From: Terrabacter tumescens
GTDB lineage: Bacteria; Actinomycetota; Actinomycetes; Actinomycetales; Dermatophilaceae
Length of the DNA: 64,000 nucleotides
Direction: 5' to 3'
NCBI RefSeq assembly: GCF_014646815.1
Contig: NZ_BMNZ01000002.1
Coordinates: 248,001-312,000 of the forward strand
In this document: positions 42,461 through 50,448 of the stretch, piece by piece
Numbering within the stretch: the stretch's first letter is position 1
Layout: each line of letters starts with the position of its first letter
Notes under the pieces: model-generated
Databases searched by the model: none
What the model saw: only the letters and a program-made list of their open reading frames with translations
Told to the model about the DNA's origin: nothing
Translations under genes and position numbers: made by a program

Positions 42461-43718
42461 GACGAGGAACCCTACCCTCACGTGAGGGTAGGGTCCAAAC
42501 GTGGCCGGCCGTGAGGGCGCGCAGCACCGCCGACGCGAGGAGCACGAGCGCCGCGGCGCGGAAGGGCGCTCCGGGGCCGTAGGCCGTGCCGAGCGTCGTG
42601 AGGACGACCGGTGCGACCGAGGTGGCGAGTCCCCACGTCAGTCCCAGCACGGCGAGGTAGGTGCCGCGCGCGTGGTCGGGAGCGAGGGTGCCGGCGCGCG
42701 CCATCGTCGTGGCGATGACGAGCAGGCTGCCGATGTCGAAGGCGATGAGGCCGGCGGTCAGCCCGAGCGGGTGGGTGGCGAGCGCGATCGTGCCGAGACC
42801 TGCCGCGGCGACGACCTCGCCGAGGAGGAGGACTCCCCGCTCGTCGGCGCGACGGCGCAGCGCGGCCGCGATCCACGCGCCGGGGACGCTCGCGGCAGCA
42901 CCGGCGGCGAGGATCCATCCGGTCGTCGCCGGGGTGAGCCCGCGCTGCTCGACGAGGAGCGGCACGCCGAGGACGACGAGCATCGTCACGGTGGCGACGA
43001 CGGTGCCGAACGCGACGACCTGGCGCAGTCGCGGGTCCGTGAGGGCGCCGACCCACCGGGCCCGGGACGACGTCGGGCTCGCCGGCGAGTCGTCCGTGCG
43101 CCTGGTCGCCTTCGCCCCGGCGGTCCCTGCGGGGATCCGCGTCGCCACGAGCAGCGCCGCGGTCACGCAGGTGACGGCGTCGACGACGAAGAGCCACCGG
43201 AGCCCGAAGCCCGAGACGGCGGCGGCGACGAGACCGGCCAGCACGCCGGCGACGGCGAGCGAGGCGCCCAGGGCGGAGTAGGCGAAGGCGCGGTCGCGCG
43301 CGGGGACGAGGTCCGAGACCAGGGCCTGGGTGGGTGGCTCGACGATCTCGTAGGCGAGACCGAGCAGCATGGCGCCGACGAGCGTCCAGGTGACCGTCGG
43401 CGCCGCTGCGACGACGAGCTGGGCGACGGCACAGCCGAGCAGGCCGAGGACCATCGTCGACCGGTGGCCCCAGCCGTCGGCGAGGTGTCCCCCGAGGAGC
43501 CGCGACGGGATCGTCGCGACGCCGAAGCAGGTGAGCGCGAGGGCGGTCTCGCCGGGGCCGGCGCCGAGCTCGCGCACCAGAAGCACGCCGAGGAAGGCCA
43601 TCGAGAAGCCGCCGAGCCGGTTGACGCAGCGCGCGGCGATGAGCACCCACAGCCGGGCCGGCAGGGAGGGCCGTCGGCAGGGTCGTCGGGCGTGCAGGGC
43701 TCGTGGGGTGGCGCTCAC
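42219..43718 (-). CDS. MFS transporter with an out-of-frame C-terminal extension
   Basis: A 499-residue frame. The first 415 residues are a normal twelve-helix major facilitator exporter: RLGGFSMAFLGVLLVREL, LLGGHLADGWGHRSTMVLG, then a second half beginning near RQVVAFGTVVATVTM. The expected end is after TAGHVWTLPS. The frame then continues for about 80 Arg/Pro-rich residues that are the MerR gene read in another frame. A one-base shift would stop at TGA 42478 inside the operator. So the extension is either real read-through or a frameshift trace. Confidence 0.82.
   Translation of the reverse strand: MSATPRALHARRPCRRPSLPARLWVLIAARCVNRLGGFSMAFLGVLLVRELGAGPGETALALTCFGVATIPSRLLGGHLADGWGHRSTMVLGLLGCAVAQLVVAAAPTVTWTLVGAMLLGLAYEIVEPPTQALVSDLVPARDRAFAYSALGASLAVAGVLAGLVAAAVSGFGLRWLFVVDAVTCVTAALLVATRIPAGTAGAKATRRTDDSPASPTSSRARWVGALTDPRLRQVVAFGTVVATVTMLVVLGVPLLVEQRGLTPATTGWILAAGAAASVPGAWIAAALRRRADERGVLLLGEVVAAAGLGTIALATHPLGLTAGLIAFDIGSLLVIATTMARAGTLAPDHARGTYLAVLGLTWGLATSVAPVVLTTLGTAYGPGAPFRAAALVLLASAVLRALTAGHVWTLPSREGRVPRRARVSSVHRPAADRRRRGPHGPQPPHDPALRGGRAAARAAAQPRRLPPLLRAGRRAPAAHQADEAARLHARADARPHRHP
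42469..42494 (-). promoter_or_regulatory. Perfect 26-bp MerR-type operator
   Basis: Half-site ACCCTACCCTCAC is followed directly by its exact complement. On the minus strand a -35 TTTGGA (42494-42499) and a -10 TAGGGT (42469-42474) are 19 bases apart with the dyad between them, the geometry of MerR-activated promoters. It drives the MerR gene and probably SulP. It lies inside the MFS coding frame. Confidence 0.8.
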
Positions 43719-43730
43719 GGGAGGTCATCC

Positions 43731-43806
43731 TGACTGTCGAACTACACTTTGGCAGTCATGAACCTACGATCGAACGGGTAACTGGTCAAATGAAGTTCGA
43801 CAGTCA
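43731..43806. promoter_or_regulatory. Paired 12-bp inverted repeats in the MFS/CGNR divergent promoter
   Basis: TGACTGTCGAAC (43731-43742) recurs exactly in reverse as GTTCGACAGTCA (43795-43806), 52 bases apart; a partial CAGTCA copy lies at 43753. The right copy overlaps the first codons of the CGNR gene, the left one lies just upstream of the MFS start. This fits autoregulation by the CGNR protein. Confidence 0.65.
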
Positions 43807-44356
43807 CGTCGAGCGGCTCCTCGACGTCACGGTGGCGCTCGTCAACCTCGCGAGCCCCGGCGAGGCCCGCGGGACGGCATACGCCCCTCCGGTGGGGACG
43901 GACCTCGTGCGGGCGGTGGCCGACGCGACGTCGACCCCCGACCGGCGCTCGCGACCCACGGCGGCGCAGGCCGGGGCCCTCCTCGAGGTGGTGCCGCGGG
44001 CGCGCGCCGTCTTCGAGGCGGCGGCCAGCGACGACCTCGCCACGGCCGCCGGCATCGTCAACGACCTGCTCGAGTCCACCGCCGCGCGTCCGAGGCTCGA
44101 CCCCGATGCGGAAGGGCGTTTCCAGCTGCACTTCCACGGGCCCGACGACGGCTACGTCCGCGGGTGGCAGGCCGGTCTGGCCTCGGGTCTCGCCGTGGCG
44201 CTCGGCAGCGACCTCGGCGGGCGGCTCGGCGTGTGCAGCGCGCCGGCGTGCGACCGCGTCTACGTCGACGGGTCGAAGAACGGGACCCGGCGCTTCTGCT
44301 CGACCCAGTGCCAGAGCCGCGTCAAGGCCGCCGCCCATCGCGCCCGCACCCGCTGA
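43790..44356 (+). CDS. CGNR zinc-finger (ABATE domain) regulator
   Basis: A 188-residue protein with an N-terminal ABATE domain (HVERLLDVTVALVNLASPGEARG) and a C-terminal treble-clef CGNR zinc finger: LGVCSAPACDRVYVDGSKNG and RRFCSTQCQSRVKAAAHR, with four Cys as ligands. The motif reads SKNG rather than CGNR at its centre. These proteins are predicted stress-linked transcription factors. It is divergent from the MFS exporter; ATG 43790 follows the family start KFDSHVERLLDV. Confidence 0.88.
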   Translation: MKFDSHVERLLDVTVALVNLASPGEARGTAYAPPVGTDLVRAVADATSTPDRRSRPTAAQAGALLEVVPRARAVFEAAASDDLATAAGIVNDLLESTAARPRLDPDAEGRFQLHFHGPDDGYVRGWQAGLASGLAVALGSDLGGRLGVCSAPACDRVYVDGSKNGTRRFCSTQCQSRVKAAAHRARTR

Positions 44357-44387
44357 CGCTGCAACCCACGCGTGCCTCACCCGCCGT

Positions 44388-44465
44388 CGAGTGGCCCGTC
44401 GTCACACCGGTGCGTGGGAACGGTCTCGCAGGTGTCGTGTCGCGTGTGTCGACGGGGCCACTCGA
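44388..44465. terminator. Long-range hairpin between convergent genes
   Basis: Perfect 11-bp arms TCGAGTGGCCC (44388-44398) and complement (44455-44465) with a 56-base loop fill the gap between the convergent CGNR and epimerase genes. The arm resembles the TCGAGTGCCCA arm of the 49.4-kb repeats but differs at two positions. Confidence 0.45.
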
Positions 44466-44487
44466 TTGGTGGTGGCGTCGGGGTGGG

Positions 44488-45489
44488 TCAGGTGGCGGTG
44501 CGAGCCGCGTGGGCTGCCCAGAGGCGGGCCTCGGCAGCAGCGTCCATGGGCGCGCTGCCGCGGTTGGTCGGCCGCTCGGGAAGGCCCTCGCGCTGGAGCC
44601 ACGCCCACGTGTCGGCCACCGTCTCGGGCATCGGCCGGCAGCGCAGTCCGGCCGCCGCGGCAGCCGACGTGTCGAGCGCGTGCAGCCCCGCCAGCTCGCC
44701 GGTGGGTGGCACCCAGATGGGCAGCTCGGTCCACGGCTCGACCCCCGCGGCCTCGACGGTCTCCGGGTCGAGCCAGACGAGCTCGGCGTCGCCGCCCGTC
44801 ACGGAGCGGACCTGCTCGAGCAGGGCGCCGATCGTCGTGTGGCCCGGCGTGCTCACCGTGTTGAAGGTGCCGACCGGCCGTGACCCGAGCACCCAGTCCG
44901 CGATGTCTCGGGCGTCGACGAGCTGCAGGGGCCGGTCCGGTGGCCCCGGCGCCGGCACGCGACCTCCTGCGGCGATCCGCCTGAGCCAGAAGGGCAGTCG
45001 CCCTACCATCTCGTACGGGCCGAGGATGAGCCCGGCCCGGGCGACCGCGACGTCGCCGTCGAACTCGGCGAGGACCGCGAGCTCCCCTCCCCGCTTGGCG
45101 GCGGCGTAGTCGGATGCGTCCCGCGAGCCGGCGTCCCCGTCGACGACGGGTGCGCCCTCGTCGGACCCCGGCGCGATCGGCCAGGTGTAGACCGAGCACG
45201 ACGAGATGTACGTGTAGTGCGAGGCGCGTCCGCGCAATAGGCGCGCCGAGGTCTGGACCGCGACCGGCGCCGCCGACCACGTGTCGACGACGGCGTCCCA
45301 CTCGTCGTCGCCCAGTGCCGCGCTCAGGACGTCGGGGTCGAGCCGGTCGGCGTGGCGGGCCTCGGCGCCCTCGACCGGCGTGCCGCTGACGCCGCGGGTG
45401 ACCGTCGTGACGTCGTCGCCGCGGGCGACGGCGGCCTCGACGAACGCGCGACCGACGTGGTGGGTGCCTCCGAGCACGAGAAGTCTCAT
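44488..45489 (-). CDS. NAD-dependent epimerase/reductase-like protein
   Basis: A 333-residue extended short-chain dehydrogenase. The Rossmann start is MRLLVLGGTHHVGRAFVEAAVARG, and the active-site block is YTYISSCSVYTW with a later SDYAAAKRGGE (Tyr-x3-Lys). The nucleotide loop is GGTHHVG rather than GxxGxxG, a variant seen in mRNA-binding or isoflavone-reductase-like relatives. The substrate is unknown. The MerR gene lies 62 bases upstream on the same strand. Confidence 0.85.
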   Translation of the reverse strand: MRLLVLGGTHHVGRAFVEAAVARGDDVTTVTRGVSGTPVEGAEARHADRLDPDVLSAALGDDEWDAVVDTWSAAPVAVQTSARLLRGRASHYTYISSCSVYTWPIAPGSDEGAPVVDGDAGSRDASDYAAAKRGGELAVLAEFDGDVAVARAGLILGPYEMVGRLPFWLRRIAAGGRVPAPGPPDRPLQLVDARDIADWVLGSRPVGTFNTVSTPGHTTIGALLEQVRSVTGGDAELVWLDPETVEAAGVEPWTELPIWVPPTGELAGLHALDTSAAAAAGLRCRPMPETVADTWAWLQREGLPERPTNRGSAPMDAAAEARLWAAHAARTAT

Positions 45490-45551
45490 GGGCCCGATCC
45501 TCGCCGGGAGCCGGCGTCCCGCCAAGGACCCTTCGCTCTCGGCGTGAGCGG

Positions 45552-45989
45552 CTAGGACCAGTCGGCGATGCGAGCCGTCGGCGCCCGGCCCTCGGTCAGG
45601 TCGGCGACGTGCTGCGAGAAGCGCGGGCACGCGACGATGTCGTGGGCCCGGCAGCGCAGCGCGTGCTCGGTCATCTCGCGCGACCGCTCGATCGAGCGCG
45701 CCCGCTCGGCCAGGTCCCGCAGGTGCGCCTCGAGCACCTCGTGCCGGCCCTGCGCCTCGCCGTCGAGGAGCACGCCGATCTGCTCGAGGGACATGCCGGC
45801 GGCCTTGTTGCGCAGGATGACTGCGACACGGACGAGGTCGCCGCGCCCGTAGCGGCGGTAGCCGGACGCGTCGCGCTCCGGCGTCAGCAGCCCGAGCGTC
45901 TCCCAGTGCCGCAGCACGTGGGTCGGCAGGTCGAAGCGGGCCGCCAGCTCGCCGACGGTCCAGGTCTCCTCGCGCGTGCTTGCCTTCAT
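45552..45989 (-). CDS. MerR-family regulator
   Basis: A 145-residue regulator with a MerR DNA-binding domain (WTVGELAARFDLPTHVLRHWETLGLLTPER, then GYRRYGRGDLVRVAVILRNKAAGMSLEQI) and a C-terminal helix with two Cys (HALRCRAHDIVACPRFSQHV) that might bind metal or sense oxidation. It is divergent from a thioredoxin-reductase-like gene 59 bases away, which suggests redox control of that gene. Confidence 0.88.
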   Translation of the reverse strand: MKASTREETWTVGELAARFDLPTHVLRHWETLGLLTPERDASGYRRYGRGDLVRVAVILRNKAAGMSLEQIGVLLDGEAQGRHEVLEAHLRDLAERARSIERSREMTEHALRCRAHDIVACPRFSQHVADLTEGRAPTARIADWS

Positions 45990-46048
45990 GTCGACCTGAA
46001 GGTACACGCTGGGCTCGACCAGCACCCGACCTCGCCCGAGGAGACCCC

Positions 46049-46993
46049 ATGGACTCAGACCCGAACACCGACCCGAACGCCGACGCGCCCACACACCTTC
46101 ACACCGAGGTCGCCGTCGTCGGCGGAGGCCCGGCCGGCCTCCAGGCCGCCCTCAGCCTCGGCCGGATCCACCGCGACGCCGTCCTCTTCGACGACGGCAC
46201 CTACCGCAACGCGACGGTCAGCCACATGCACAACGTCGTCGCGCACGACGGCACCCCGCCGGCGGAGTTCCGCGCCGACGCGCGCAGGCAGCTCACGGCA
46301 TACGACACCGTCACGGTGCGGGAGGAGCGCGTCGAGACGATCGAGGAGGTCGACGGGGCGTTCCACCTACGCGGGGCCGACGGCACCACGCTGACTGCGC
46401 GGGCCGTCGTCCTCGCGACGGGCGTGCGCGACGAGCTGCCGCCGGTGCCCGGCCTCGAGCAGCTCTGGGGCGACCTCGTGGCGCACTGCCCGTTCTGCCA
46501 CGGCCACGAGCTGAGCGGCGGGCGGGACGGCGTCCTCGGCGCCTCCGTGGCCCCGCACCTGTCGGCGATGCTCGGCCGCATCGCCTCGGAGGTCGTCGTC
46601 CTCACCGACGGAGAGGAGCTGCCGGCGGACTGGCAGGAGCGGCCGACGGTGCGCACCGAGCGGGTCGTCGCGGTCGAGCGGCACGACGGGGGAGTACGCG
46701 TGGTGCTCGCGGGTCCCGACGGCGAGCAGGTGCACGAGCAGGTCGCCGGTCTGTTCGTCAGGCCTGCGCTGCACCAGTCGGCGCCGTTCGCGGAGCAGCT
46801 CGGGCTCGAGCTGAACCCGTCGGGAGGCGTGCGCATCGACGAGCTCGCGCGGACGAGCCGCGAGCGTGTCTTCTGCGCGGGGGACATGGCCCATCTCGCG
46901 GTCTACCCCATGCCGATGGCCTCGGTCGTCTCCGCGGCCGCGGCGGGCCAGCTGGCCGCCTCGGCGGCGATCATGTCGCTGCTGTCCCATTGA
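46049..46993 (+). CDS. Thioredoxin reductase-like FAD oxidoreductase
   Basis: A 314-residue flavoprotein. FAD motif: VAVVGGGPAGLQAALSLGRI; redox pair CPFCHG at about residue 150 (the thioredoxin-reductase CxxC); C-terminal FAD motif RVFCAGDMAH. The N-terminal 17 residues are Asp/Pro/Thr-rich. It is shorter in the NADPH-binding middle (GVLGASVAPHLSAMLG lacks the usual GGGxxA), so it may not use NADPH normally. GAGGAG precedes ATG 46049. Divergent from a Cys-bearing MerR regulator. Confidence 0.87.
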   Translation: MDSDPNTDPNADAPTHLHTEVAVVGGGPAGLQAALSLGRIHRDAVLFDDGTYRNATVSHMHNVVAHDGTPPAEFRADARRQLTAYDTVTVREERVETIEEVDGAFHLRGADGTTLTARAVVLATGVRDELPPVPGLEQLWGDLVAHCPFCHGHELSGGRDGVLGASVAPHLSAMLGRIASEVVVLTDGEELPADWQERPTVRTERVVAVERHDGGVRVVLAGPDGEQVHEQVAGLFVRPALHQSAPFAEQLGLELNPSGGVRIDELARTSRERVFCAGDMAHLAVYPMPMASVVSAAAAGQLAASAAIMSLLSH

Positions 46994-47027
46994 CCGCCGC
47001 GCTGACGGGCAGGCTGACGGGCAGCTC

Positions 47028-47471
47028 CTACAGACGGGCCGAGGGTCGACGCAGGCGCCGGTGCACCGCCCGGGCGATGTCCCAGAGCCACCACGCGATG
47101 AAGGCGCCCGCCACGACGAGGAAGACGGCGATCAGGACCCACAGGTCGGACCCCGGCACGTGCACCTGTGCCGGGCTCGACTCGCCCAGGTAGACGACGG
47201 AGACGCGGTCCCCGACCGCTCCGTCGCCGTCGAGGTGCGCGTCGGGGAGCGTCACGCTCCCGTCGGTGCTGACGTAGCGGCCGAACGGCTGGCAGCCACC
47301 CTTGCCGCACTGCTCGCGGGTGACCGTGACGGTGCCCGGCAGGCCCTCACCCCGCGAGGCGGCCAGGGCGGGTCCTAGGGCGCCGGCTCCGACCACGAGG
47401 GCCGTGAGCGCCATGATCGGGATGAGGATGCGGAGCACGCCGACACGACCCACCCAGCTCAAGACCGACAC
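47028..47471 (-). CDS. Two-span membrane protein, DUF3592-like
   Basis: A 147-residue protein with membrane segments at about 12-37 and 107-130 and an extracytoplasmic domain between them: VTREQCGKGGCQPFGRYVSTDG, then VGDRVSVVYLGESSPAQVHVPG. The pattern (a beta domain followed by ...VxVxYlpxxP..a and a closing helix) resembles DUF3592 proteins. Two Cys may form a disulfide. Function unknown. GTG start at 47471. Confidence 0.65.
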   Translation of the reverse strand: MSVLSWVGRVGVLRILIPIMALTALVVGAGALGPALAASRGEGLPGTVTVTREQCGKGGCQPFGRYVSTDGSVTLPDAHLDGDGAVGDRVSVVYLGESSPAQVHVPGSDLWVLIAVFLVVAGAFIAWWLWDIARAVHRRLRRPSARL

Positions 47472-47522
47472 CGCGGCAACGTAGCACCGCCTCTGATGTG
47501 TGGGATCGGTGGGGAGCGGACG

Positions 47523-47756
47523 TCAGGCGCCGTCCTGGCCCGTCGTCGCGTCGTGCTTCTGGCTCATGACGTAGACGAGGAGCGTGTAGCTGGCGAGGGC
47601 GACCCCGGCGGCGAGTGCCGTCACGTAGAGCGCGGCCTGGAGATAGACCACGTCGTGCACGTCGGTGACGTGCGTGCTCCGAAGGCTGATGAGGGCGCCG
47701 GACCCGACGAAGACGCCGGCGATCTCGGCGAAGTGCACGAACAGCTCGGTCTCCAC
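47523..47756 (-). CDS. Small two-span membrane protein, unrecognised
   Basis: A 77-residue protein with two hydrophobic segments (HFAEIAGVFVGSGALISL and YVTALAAGVALASYTLLVYV) and a charged tail. The GTG at 47756 has GGAGGTGG upstream, a strong ribosome-binding site that supports a real gene. No family recognised. The following 239 bases up to the aminopeptidase gene show nothing notable. Confidence 0.6.
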   Translation of the reverse strand: METELFVHFAEIAGVFVGSGALISLRSTHVTDVHDVVYLQAALYVTALAAGVALASYTLLVYVMSQKHDATTGQDGA

Positions 47757-47995
47757 GGTGCGTCCACCTCCAGGCGGCCCGAGCCGCCGCGACGTCTCTC
47801 CCCTACGAAGCTAGGCGCGTGAGACCTCGTCTGCGGACGGACGGAGAGGGCTGTGACGAGGCGCTCACTCGACGGGAGGTGGGGCAGGGACGTGCCGGCT
47901 CAGGACGGATCGTCGACCTGCGGACCGGAGCGCCCAATCGGCCGCGACCCCCGGCATACGATGCAAGGATCCCGAGAAGCTCGAAGGAGTGGCCC

Positions 47996-49330
47996 ATGCC
48001 GCACGACCTCGCCCCCGACCTCGTCGAGCGCCTCACGAAGGCGTTCGAGGCCGACCCCACCGCCCGCATGCTGCAGAACGCCGTCACGACGACCTCGGTC
48101 GACGACATCGCCCTCGACCGCCGCGTCGTGACGGGCATCGACCACTCGGTGTCGCACCTGCTCGACGACTGGGCCGCGACGTCGCAGGAGAAGAGCGGCC
48201 GCTGCTGGCTCTTCGCCGGCACCAACCTGCTCCGCGCCGGTGCGCGCGCCAAGCTCGGGGTCAAGGACTTCGAGTTCTCGCAGAACCACCTGCTCTTCTG
48301 GGACAAGTTCGAGAAGGCCAACCACTGGCTCGAGTCGATCATCGCCACGGCCGACGGGGCCGTCGACGACCGCACGGTCGCCCACCTGCTCGCGACGCCG
48401 GCCGAGGACGGCGGCCAGTGGAACATGTTCGTCGCGCTCGTCGTCAAGCACGGACTCGTGCCCAAGGTCGCGATGCCCGAGACGAAGAGCTCGAGCAACA
48501 CGCGCCTGATGAACCGCGACATCTCCACGATCCTGCGCCAGGCGGCGCGCGACCTGCGCGCCCAGGCCGCTGACGGCGCGTCCGAGGCGGACCTGCTCGA
48601 GGCCAAGGAGCAGGTGCTCGCCTCGATCCACCGGCTGCTGTGCATCCACCTCGGCACGCCGCCCGAGTCGTTCGTCTGGCAGTGGAAGGACACCGAGGGT
48701 GGCTTCCACCGCGACGGCGCCATGACCCCGCTCGAGTTCGCCGAGCGCTACGTCACCGTGCCGCTCGAGGACTACGTCTGCCTCGTCAACGACCCGCGCG
48801 CCACCAGCCCCTACGGCCGCACGTTCACCGTCGAGCACCTCGGCAACGTCGTCGGTGCGCCGCCCGTCACCTACCTCAACGTCGAGCCCGACCTCATGAA
48901 GTCCCTTGCCGCACAGGCGATCGTCGGCGGCGAGCCGGTGTGGTTCGGCTGCGACACGGGCCAGATGTCGCACGCCGACCTCGGCGTCTGGGACGCCGCC
49001 CTCTTCGACCACGCCGCGCTCTACGGCACCGACCCGAGCCTTGGCAAGGCCGACCGGCTGCTCCACCACGAGTCGCTCATGACGCACGCCATGCTCTTCA
49101 CCGGCATCGACCTGCACGACGACGTGCCGCGGCGCTGGCGCGTCGAGAACAGCTGGGGCACCGAGAAGGGCGACAAGGGCTTCATGACGATGAACGACTC
49201 GTGGTTCGCCGAGTTCGTCTTCGAGGTGGCCGTCCGGCGCGACGCGCTGCCGGCCGAGCTGCAGGAGGCGCTGGACCAGGACCCGATCGTGCTGCCCGCG
49301 TGGGACCCGATGGGCGCCCTCGCCGGCTGA
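47996..49330 (+). CDS. pepC: Aminopeptidase C (bleomycin hydrolase family C1B)
   Basis: A 444-residue papain-like cysteine aminopeptidase. The catalytic Cys70 is in EKSGRCWLFAGTNLLR, the His in LMTHAMLFTGID and the Asn in RVENSWGTEKGDKGFM. Homologues form cytoplasmic hexamers that trim peptides and inactivate bleomycin. The C-terminus ends in GALAG, beyond the usual terminal residues that lie in the active site. ATG 47996 follows GAAGGAG. Tandem hairpin repeats begin 20 bases after the stop. Confidence 0.92.
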   Translation: MPHDLAPDLVERLTKAFEADPTARMLQNAVTTTSVDDIALDRRVVTGIDHSVSHLLDDWAATSQEKSGRCWLFAGTNLLRAGARAKLGVKDFEFSQNHLLFWDKFEKANHWLESIIATADGAVDDRTVAHLLATPAEDGGQWNMFVALVVKHGLVPKVAMPETKSSSNTRLMNRDISTILRQAARDLRAQAADGASEADLLEAKEQVLASIHRLLCIHLGTPPESFVWQWKDTEGGFHRDGAMTPLEFAERYVTVPLEDYVCLVNDPRATSPYGRTFTVEHLGNVVGAPPVTYLNVEPDLMKSLAAQAIVGGEPVWFGCDTGQMSHADLGVWDAALFDHAALYGTDPSLGKADRLLHHESLMTHAMLFTGIDLHDDVPRRWRVENSWGTEKGDKGFMTMNDSWFAEFVFEVAVRRDALPAELQEALDQDPIVLPAWDPMGALAG

Positions 49331-49351
49331 GCCCACACGACGTCGTCGAAA

Positions 49352-49494
49352 ACTGGGCACTCGACTCGAGCTTCTCGTCGAGTGCCCAGTTCCCGACGTC
49401 GGTTCGTGGGCACTCGACTGGGGCTTCTCGTCGAGTGCCCAGTTCCCGACGTCGGTTCGTGGGCACTCGACTGGGGCTTCTCGTCGAGTGCCCA
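49352..49494 (+). repeat. Three 53-bp tandem repeats, each a perfect hairpin
   Basis: Hairpins at 49352-49390 (14-bp arms), 49407-49441 and 49460-49494 (12-bp arms TGGGCACTCGAC) recur with a 53-base period; between them runs GTTCCCGACGTCGGTTCG. Loops are 11 bases (TGGGGCTTCTC in copies 2 and 3, a variant in copy 1). The array lies between pepC and the amidohydrolase and could terminate pepC. Confidence 0.9.
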
Positions 49495-49521
49495 GTTCCC
49501 GACTCGCCTACGCTGCGAGTC

Positions 49522-50439
49522 GTGACGACGGCTGACGCGACCACGACGACGCCGGGCCCCGCGACGGATGCCGAGGTGCCGGCCTACCTGCGCTTTCTCG
49601 GGCTGCCGGGGCTCGCGGACATCCACGTGCACTTCCTGCCCGACTCGATGCAGCGCAAGGTTTGGGGCTACTTCGACGAGGCCGAGAAGCACTACGGCGC
49701 GCCGTGGCCGGTCACCTACCGAGACGACGAAGCGCAACGACTGGAGACGCTGCGCACCCTGGGGCTCAAGGCGATCCCGGCGTTGGCCTACCCGCACAAG
49801 CCGGGCATGGCGCAGTGGCTGAACGACTGGTGCGCCGACTTCGCGCGGCGCGTGCCCGATGCCGTGCACTGCGCGACCTTCTACCCGGAGCCCGGCGTCG
49901 GCGACTACGTGGCCACAGCGCTCGACGACGGTGCACGCCTGTTCAAGATGCACGTCCAGGTCGGTGACTTCACCCCCGACGACGAGCGGCTCGAGCCGGC
50001 ATGGGCGCGCCTCGAGGCGGCCCGCGTGCCCGTCGTCGTCCACGCCGGCTCGGCGCCCTTGCAGGGCACCCACACCGGCCCGGCGGGGGTGCGCGAGGTG
50101 CTGCGCCGGCACCCCGACCTCGTCCTCGTCGTGGCACACCTCGGCATGCCGGAGTACCACGAGTTCGCCGACCTCGCAGACGAGTTCGCGGGGGTGCACC
50201 TCGACACGACGATGAACGGCACCGACTTCACCAACCGCTTCGCGCCCTTCCCCGACGGGTACGTCGAGCGGCTCGCCGGCCTGCGTGACCGGGTCGTGCT
50301 CGGCTCGGACTTCCCGAGCATCCCGTATGCCTACGCTCACCAGCTCGAGGCGCTCGCCCGGTTGGGTCTCGGTGACGACTGGATGCGGGCGGTGCTGTGG
50401 CACAACGGTGCTCGCCTGCTGGGGCTGTCCGAGAGCTGA
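49522..50439 (+). CDS. Amidohydrolase family protein
   Basis: A 305-residue TIM-barrel metal hydrolase of the amidohydrolase 2 (ACMSD-like) group. Metal ligands: ADIHVHF near residue 34, the central VVVHAGS and VVAHLGMPEY, and the final RVVLGSDFPSIPY. These enzymes act as decarboxylases or hydrolases; the substrate is unknown. The GTG at 49522 starts only 27 bases after the hairpin array and has no ribosome-binding site, so the transcript may be leaderless. Confidence 0.85.
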   Translation: MTTADATTTTPGPATDAEVPAYLRFLGLPGLADIHVHFLPDSMQRKVWGYFDEAEKHYGAPWPVTYRDDEAQRLETLRTLGLKAIPALAYPHKPGMAQWLNDWCADFARRVPDAVHCATFYPEPGVGDYVATALDDGARLFKMHVQVGDFTPDDERLEPAWARLEAARVPVVVHAGSAPLQGTHTGPAGVREVLRRHPDLVLVVAHLGMPEYHEFADLADEFAGVHLDTTMNGTDFTNRFAPFPDGYVERLAGLRDRVVLGSDFPSIPYAYAHQLEALARLGLGDDWMRAVLWHNGARLLGLSES

Positions 50440-50448
50440 GCGGCCCTC

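Noticed and set aside
49352..49494. CRISPR array
   Set aside because: The three units are contiguous 53-bp direct repeats with no variable spacers, and no cas gene is present.
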